Source: Ignavibacteria bacterium (GTDB taxonomy: Bacteria > Bacteroidota > Ignavibacteria > Tepidaquicellales > OLB5). From it: DNA of 10,673 nucleotides. The stretch is from assembly GCA_027492415.1 (NCBI GenBank), contig JAPUEV010000122.1, positions 13,768 through 24,440 of the forward strand. The letters are read 5' to 3'. Below the pieces are notes generated by a model that ran no database searches, was not told the origin of the DNA, and saw only the letters and a list, made by a program, of their open reading frames with translations. Below are positions 6,604 through 10,673 of the stretch, piece by piece (position 1 is the first letter of the stretch; each line of letters starts with the position of its first letter). The translations under genes were made by a program, and so were the position numbers.

Positions 6604-7509
6604 TTACAATCCTAGCTGAACTTTCAGCAGGTTCAGGCCTTCGGTTACATTCAGTGTTTTCAGGTCAAGATCTGTTTCAGCCTTAAGCAGTATAAAGCTT
6701 GAGTTCATTGGCCTTGCGGCAGCCTGGTTAAGATCGCTTGTTTTGATAGGCTTAATCAGGTTCTCGTTGAACCCGAATATCTCTGCGAGCTTTACAGCAA
6801 ATTCATACCTGCTTAAATATTCACTTCCGCAGATATTGTAAATGCCTGATTTACCGAGATCAACCATTTTGACCAAAGCCCAGCCAAGATCATCAACTAT
6901 TGTTGGCATACCAAACTGGTCATCAACAATTGTAACCTGGTTCTTTTCAGAAAGCATGTTGATAAGCCAGATAGCAAAATTAGGCCTCAGGTTCTTGCCT
7001 GTACCGTAAATTATCATCGGGCGGATTATAGCAAAATCGATACCGCTTGTGACCAGTGCATTTTCGCTTGCAAGCTTGCTTTTTCCGTAATAGCTTAAAG
7101 GATTAGGCTTTGAGGTTTCGCTGTAATTGCCTGATTTACCGTCAAATATATAATCAGTTGAAATATGAATGACTTTAGAAGAATTTATTCTTGATGCAAT
7201 TATGAAATGTTTCACTGCATCAACATTAACCTTCCAGCTCATTTCACGGTCTGTTTCACAGCCATCAACATTGGTGTAAGCCGCAGTATTAATGATAATA
7301 TCGGGCATATACTTTTTAACCGCTTCCTTCACTTCTTCCTTTTTAGTAATATCCATAGGGAAGTAATCAAAGCCTTTGGAATCAAAAGCGTTATCGTGCA
7401 GGTCAGTTAATATCAGCTCATGGGCTGATTCATGCCTGAATATCTCCGTGGTTTTCTGTCCAAGCAGCCCGTTGGAGCCGGTTACCAGTATTTTTTTCGG
7501 TTGTTTCAT
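6604..7509 (-). CDS. RmlD-like NAD(P)-dependent sugar reductase (dTDP-4-dehydrorhamnose reductase family, extended SDR)
   Basis: The 301-residue extended short-chain dehydrogenase has a Rossmann GSNGLLG dinucleotide loop at 11-17, D36 at the end of the second strand (hinting at NAD use), TAAYTNVD (75-82), STDYIFDG (117-124) and the catalytic YGKSK (Y141, K145). Family signatures DQFGMPTIVDDL (197-208) and AARPMNSSF (264-272) match RmlD, which makes dTDP-L-rhamnose by reducing the 4-keto sugar. No rmlA, rmlB or rmlC is in the window, so the true substrate may differ. It is cytoplasmic. It is the last gene of a minus-strand unit with the sugar kinase and aldo/keto reductase, separated from the kinase by 53 bp that hold a palindromic repeat. 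The G-rich arm of that repeat sits just before its ATG and may be its only ribosome-binding-like sequence. Confidence 0.85.
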   Translation of the reverse strand: MKQPKKILVTGSNGLLGQKTTEIFRHESAHELILTDLHDNAFDSKGFDYFPMDITKKEEVKEAVKKYMPDIIINTAAYTNVDGCETDREMSWKVNVDAVKHFIIASRINSSKVIHISTDYIFDGKSGNYSETSKPNPLSYYGKSKLASENALVTSGIDFAIIRPMIIYGTGKNLRPNFAIWLINMLSEKNQVTIVDDQFGMPTIVDDLGWALVKMVDLGKSGIYNICGSEYLSRYEFAVKLAEIFGFNENLIKPIKTSDLNQAAARPMNSSFILLKAETDLDLKTLNVTEGLNLLKVQLGL

Positions 7510-7524
7510 TTACACCCCACCCTG

Positions 7525-7543
7525 CCCTCCCCTAAGGGGAAGG
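7525..7543. repeat. Small GC-rich palindromic intercistronic repeat
   Basis: TCCCCT paired with AGGGGA around a single A (7528-7533 and 7535-7540), extended after one mismatch by CC with GG, forms a GC-rich hairpin in an otherwise AT-rich region. Flanking sequence CACCCCACCCTG (7513-7524) continues the pyrimidine bias. It resembles REP-type palindromes scattered between genes in many bacteria. It sits in the 53-bp gap between the kinase and RmlD-like genes. Confidence 0.6.
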
Positions 7544-7562
7544 TGAGTAATATTAAATTTTT

Positions 7563-8522
7563 TTAATTATTCAGTTTATACAGATCTTCGACACCGTGAA
7601 GCGAGGCATTTAAGCTTGCCATTTTATTGGCAAAGTTCAATGCCAGGTGCTGGTCTTTCCTGTTGAATTCAGCATTCTTATAGAAAAATCCTGCAGCAAA
7701 AACATCACCGCACCCGGTTGAATCAATAAATTGAGGACTGTCGATCCTTGCAAAATCTGTTTTATCAAGGTCGTAATATTTTTCACCGGCATTTTCTTTA
7801 TTCACAAGCCTGTACATGCTGACACCTGACCTGCCGCGTGTGACAACAAGCGAGCTTACATTTCCGCTTTTTAAGATTTTTTCTGCAGTTTCGTATTCCG
7901 TTACATTATCACCTGTTACAATTGATAGCTCTGATTCATTCATTTGAAGTGTATCGGGCTGTGAAACCCAGCTATGCCAGTCTTTTACAGGCATCTGTTT
8001 TCTTGTGCCGTCAGGGAAGGTCTGCATTACTAGGTTATGAAGATCCATGTGCATATAACCTTTAAAATTATTCCTGATATTCTTTAATGCATCAAGAGAA
8101 AGATCGACACCTGAAACCATGTTAACCAGGATGCCGTCAAGCGAAGGAAGCAGGTCCTTTACCTGGTCAAATTCCACAGGTAGGGTAGGGTCAGTTGAAT
8201 TTTCTTCCCTGTCATATGTTTTTTTTGTGGATATATTCAGCACAGAGTTTTTATCCTTATAAAAAAGATTTACAATCCGTGTTCTGTGGTTTGTTTTTTT
8301 TATAAAGCCTGTATCAATATTGCTGAACTTACTTAAGAATTCCGTAACGTTTTCATATTCATCATCGCCAAGATTCATAACCGGGTATACTGTTGCATTG
8401 CCTTTTGAAAGAACTGCCAGCGAGACCAGAGAATATAAAATACCGCCAAACTGTTTAGAGGTAGTCTCATCACCCCTGTGAATATAATCCATACACGGCT
8501 CACCTATTACTGCCAGCTTCAT
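7563..8522 (-). CDS. PfkB/ribokinase-family carbohydrate kinase
   Basis: The 319-residue cytoplasmic kinase has the PfkB fold. N-terminal AVIGEPCMDYIHRGD (4-18) leads to the substrate-side glycine motif FGGILYSL (25-32); QMNESEL (193-199) is the NxxE-type phosphate/Mg region; TRGRSGV (228-234) and the C-terminal anion-hole motif DSTGCGDVFAAGF (267-279) complete it. D273 is the expected catalytic base. The usual GAGD is GCGD, a common variant. It transfers the ATP gamma-phosphate to a sugar or nucleoside hydroxyl; the substrate cannot be read from sequence. A distinctive central segment, MDLHNLV (159-165) then PDGTRKQMP (170-178) and DWHSWV (181-186), may mark a specific subfamily. Its start abuts the stop of the aldo/keto reductase (TAA then ATG with no gap), so they are translationally coupled. 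Confidence 0.9.
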   Translation of the reverse strand: MKLAVIGEPCMDYIHRGDETTSKQFGGILYSLVSLAVLSKGNATVYPVMNLGDDEYENVTEFLSKFSNIDTGFIKKTNHRTRIVNLFYKDKNSVLNISTKKTYDREENSTDPTLPVEFDQVKDLLPSLDGILVNMVSGVDLSLDALKNIRNNFKGYMHMDLHNLVMQTFPDGTRKQMPVKDWHSWVSQPDTLQMNESELSIVTGDNVTEYETAEKILKSGNVSSLVVTRGRSGVSMYRLVNKENAGEKYYDLDKTDFARIDSPQFIDSTGCGDVFAAGFFYKNAEFNRKDQHLALNFANKMASLNASLHGVEDLYKLNN

Positions 8523-9482
8523 TTAACGGAATATCTCCTTTACCTGCTGTTCAAGCGCCGGTGAAAAATCAATTTCTGCAGCACCGCAGTTTTCAATGAC
8601 CTGTTCAGGCTTTGATGCACTTGTTATTGTGCTTGTAATATTGCTTTTCCTTAAACACCAGGCAAGCGCAAGCTGCGAAGGAGTTGCATCTATACTGCGC
8701 GCCAGCTCAGCAAATTTATCTACCTGTGCAAGAAGCTTTTTATCGCTTACACTTTCTTTGATAAAATGATTAACTTTATCATTTGCAGCGCGTGAATCGG
8801 CCGGTACTTTACCTCCGGAATATTTGCCTGAGAGCAGTCCCTGCGCCAGGGGTGACCAAACTACCTCACCCATTCCGTATTTTTCGCATGAATTCATTAC
8901 ACCGTTGGTTTCAATTTGCGGTCGGATGATGCTGTATTGCGGCTGGTTGCTGACCGGCCGGTGAAGATTATGTTTTTCGCAGACTGCATTTGCTTCATCG
9001 ATATTTTCTGCAAGCCACTCGCTGACACCCCAGTATAAAAGCTTACCCTGCTGAATAAGATCATGAAATGAACGGCAAATTTCTTCCATCGGGGGATAGG
9101 GGTCATGCCTGTGGCACTGGTAACTATCTATATAATCCGTTTTTAATCTTATTAATGATTTATGGACTGATTCAAATACATGCTTGCGTGAGAGCCCCTG
9201 GTCATTTGGATTTTGCGACATAGGCCAGAAACATTTTGATGCTATTACTACATCTTCTCTTTTTATCTTAAGCTCATCAAAAAATATCCTGCCTAAGGAT
9301 AGCTCTGCTTCACCTTTATTATAAATATCGGCTGTATCAAAGAAAATAATGCCGTTATCAATTGCTGTTTTTATGCAATTTAAGGCTGTTTTATCTTCAA
9401 TTGACATTCCGTATGTAAGCCAGCTGCCGATCCCAACTGAAGAGAGTCTGATGCCGTACTTACCAAGCTGTCTGTATTTCAT
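8523..9482 (-). CDS. Aldo/keto reductase (voltage-gated K+ channel beta-subunit-like subfamily)
   Basis: The 319-residue TIM-barrel NADPH-dependent oxidoreductase carries the full catalytic tetrad: D49 and Y54 in FFDTADIYN, K83 in ASKCF and H124 in YQCHRHD. GSWLTYG (19-25), NQPQYSII (179-186) and WSPLAQGLLSGKY (209-221) are typical of the Kv-beta/YajO/YghZ group, as is the cofactor-binding C-terminal SASKPEQVIEN (288-298). It reduces an aldehyde or keto group of a sugar or metabolite; the substrate is unknown. It is the first gene of the AKR-kinase-RmlD unit and shares a divergent 194-bp promoter region with the acyltransferase gene. The ATG at 9482 starts the conserved MKYRQLGKYG, which fixes the start. 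Confidence 0.93.
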   Translation of the reverse strand: MKYRQLGKYGIRLSSVGIGSWLTYGMSIEDKTALNCIKTAIDNGIIFFDTADIYNKGEAELSLGRIFFDELKIKREDVVIASKCFWPMSQNPNDQGLSRKHVFESVHKSLIRLKTDYIDSYQCHRHDPYPPMEEICRSFHDLIQQGKLLYWGVSEWLAENIDEANAVCEKHNLHRPVSNQPQYSIIRPQIETNGVMNSCEKYGMGEVVWSPLAQGLLSGKYSGGKVPADSRAANDKVNHFIKESVSDKKLLAQVDKFAELARSIDATPSQLALAWCLRKSNITSTITSASKPEQVIENCGAAEIDFSPALEQQVKEIFR

Positions 9483-9503
9483 GATTTTTTATGGTATAAG
9501 ATA

Positions 9504-9511
9504 CAAATATA
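9504..9511 (-). promoter_or_regulatory. Candidate Bacteroidota-type -7 element for the AKR-kinase-RmlD operon
   Basis: Reads TATATTTG on the minus strand, a perfect TAnnTTTG, 21 nt upstream of the aldo/keto reductase start, predicting a leader of about 15 nt. The nearest upstream TTG is only about 8 bp away, too close for a -33 element, so only the core supports the call. Confidence 0.4.
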
Positions 9512-9603
9512 CTAATTCACAAATGCTTATTATAGTCATTTTTAGTCATACGCGGCTCAAAAAAACTATACTAACAGCTGACTTTATGGATAAGTATATT
9601 TAA

Positions 9604-9634
9604 TTGCTATATGTATGATTTTTGGTTAGTTTTG
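9604..9634 (+). promoter_or_regulatory. Bacteroidota-type promoter for the acyltransferase gene
   Basis: TTG at 9604-9606 is followed after 20 bp by TAGTTTTG at 9627-9634, matching the TTG/TAnnTTTG consensus of Bacteroidota housekeeping promoters at the usual spacing. Transcription would begin near 9640, leaving a leader of about 36 nt that is A/T-rich and lacks a Shine-Dalgarno sequence. Confidence 0.6.
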
Positions 9635-9676
9635 TTAACAAGAATTAAGGTTTTAGCTGAAAAATTTAAGTTATAA

Positions 9677-10549
9677 ATGGATTTCCTTGTTTACGTTTTG
9701 TTTGTTATGCTAAGGGTAATTATTCCTTTATTTCCTCTGCGGCTTATACAGTTTGCAGCAAGGTTAAAAGGGAAGCTCTTTTATTATGTAATCCCCATAC
9801 GAAAAAAAACCGCAATTGATAATTTAAAGCTTGCATTCCCCGGAAAAAAAGATGCAGAGATAAAAGCTATAGTTAAAGGCTGTTATGTTAACGTGATCAC
9901 TGTTATTGCCGAGTTCTTTTTTATGGGTAAACTATCCAATGAAAAGCTTGCAAAACTGTTACAGGTTGAAAACAATGAGCTTATCAGTGAAAAATTAAAA
10001 GCTGGCAAAGGATTGATCTTCATAAGCGGGCATTTTGGCAACTGGGAGCTTACCGCTTACGGAGTGCCAAAGCTTATCGGCATTCCGCTGAATGTTGTAG
10101 TGAAAGAACAAACTAACAAGCGCGTTAATGATGGTATAGAAGAAATACGTTCCTCAGGCGGAAATAAAATGATAGATATGAGGAATTCACTGCGTGATAT
10201 ATTAACTGCACTAAAAAATAACGGTATGGTTGCTATGCTGGGTGACCAGGCTGCACCTAAAGAAAATGTTAAGGTAAATTTCTTTGTGAAGGATGTTCCG
10301 ACCTTTGAAGGTACCGCTAAGATCGCAATTAAAACCGGGGCAGCAGTGTTATTTGGCGTATCCACCCGGAACTCCGATGGCACATATAAGCTTAAGCTTC
10401 ATGAAATCGATACTTCAATGTATAAGGATGCAAATGATGAAAATATTAAAGCTTTAACTCAGGCGCATACTGATCAGCTTGCGGGATATATTGCACAAAA
10501 ACCGGATCACTGGTTATGGTTCCACAGAAGGTTTAAGAATGTTGGGTGA
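9677..10549 (+). CDS. LpxL/HtrB-family lipid A (Kdo2-lipid IVA) acyltransferase
   Basis: The 290-residue inner-membrane acyltransferase has a hydrophobic N-terminal anchor (about 3-20) and a cytoplasmic-face catalytic domain. The HxxxxE-type active site is HFGNWE (H119 and E124). IDNLKLAFPG (47-56) precedes it, and LGDQAAP (188-194), FEGTAKIA (210-217) and the C-terminal HWLWFHRRFK (278-287) follow; all are family hallmarks. It adds a secondary acyl chain to the lipid A precursor, so the host should have a lipopolysaccharide-type outer membrane. The length is close to the usual 290-310. The family also includes acyltransferases for other lipids, such as ornithine or phosphatidylinositol mannoside lipids, so the exact acceptor is not proven. 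It is transcribed alone from the promoter at 9604-9634, and no terminator is evident in the 124 bp that follow. Confidence 0.92.
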   Translation: MDFLVYVLFVMLRVIIPLFPLRLIQFAARLKGKLFYYVIPIRKKTAIDNLKLAFPGKKDAEIKAIVKGCYVNVITVIAEFFFMGKLSNEKLAKLLQVENNELISEKLKAGKGLIFISGHFGNWELTAYGVPKLIGIPLNVVVKEQTNKRVNDGIEEIRSSGGNKMIDMRNSLRDILTALKNNGMVAMLGDQAAPKENVKVNFFVKDVPTFEGTAKIAIKTGAAVLFGVSTRNSDGTYKLKLHEIDTSMYKDANDENIKALTQAHTDQLAGYIAQKPDHWLWFHRRFKNVG

Positions 10550-10673
10550 GATTGGTTCTTTTAGATACAGATTGATTTACAATTATGTTGAGACAGAAAT
10601 TTATAAATCCCCGTCTTAGAATTTTGTTTAGAGCAAATTTATGACAAATTATCAATAGTGGAATATTTAAGCT

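Noticed and set aside
6604..7509. Firm assignment as rhamnose-specific rmlD
   Set aside because: Family motifs fit, but no other dTDP-rhamnose genes are present in the window, so the substrate is left open.
10057..10383. 108-residue minus-strand open frame inside the acyltransferase gene
   Set aside because: It is antisense to conserved catalytic-domain sequence with no independent coding signal.
10550..10673. A gene or terminator after the acyltransferase
   Set aside because: The only ATG-led frame near the edge (10641) stops after five codons, and no stem with a T-run is visible. Only an AAATCCCC octamer matching the 3686 element end was noted.

Overview
The window reads as a moderately AT-rich chromosomal segment from a Gram-negative bacterium of the Bacteroidota/Ignavibacteriota (FCB) type. 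Four observations support this. Starts lack clear Shine-Dalgarno sequences and have A/T-rich leaders. Perfect TAnnTTTG promoter cores of the Bacteroidota type precede four transcription units. The seryl-tRNA synthetase C-terminus and the haem O synthase motif (Glu in place of the first Asp) look like that group. An LpxL-type acyltransferase implies a lipid A outer membrane. The taxonomic call is inference from sequence style, not from a database search. No rRNA, tRNA, CRISPR array, integrase or transposase gene was seen.

Layout. (1) 12-2314, plus strand: haem O synthase ctaB, joined by a 1-nt TAATG overlap to an eight-helix membrane protein that ends in a monohaem cytochrome c domain. This looks like the tail of an aerobic respiratory (haem-copper oxidase) operon that begins outside the window, and it closes with a strong bidirectional terminator at 2332-2361. 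(2) 2399-3512, minus strand: an ECF sigma factor overlapping by 11 nt a four-helix membrane protein that is probably its regulator. (3) 3513-3765: an intergenic stretch with a start-less open frame and a 95-bp element with short terminal inverted repeats that supplies the end of the next gene. (4) 3766-5064, minus strand: a secreted, membrane-anchored trypsin-like protease followed 3 nt later by a DUF423 membrane protein. (5) 5213-6475, minus strand: serS, with a heptameric tandem repeat just upstream. (6) 6604-9482, minus strand: aldo/keto reductase, PfkB sugar kinase and RmlD-like reductase, apparently one sugar-metabolism operon. (7) 9677-10549, plus strand: an LpxL/HtrB-family acyltransferase, transcribed divergently from region 6 and preceded by the best promoter in the window.

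How the genes relate. Most of the window is housekeeping: respiration, translation and envelope lipid. The less ordinary items are the eight-helix/cytochrome c fusion, the sigma factor with a non-classical membrane partner, the PDZ-less anchored protease, the three-gene sugar unit of unknown substrate, and several small palindromic or tandem repeats between genes, one of which has become the 3' end of a coding sequence. I see no clear evidence for a wholly new multi-gene system here.
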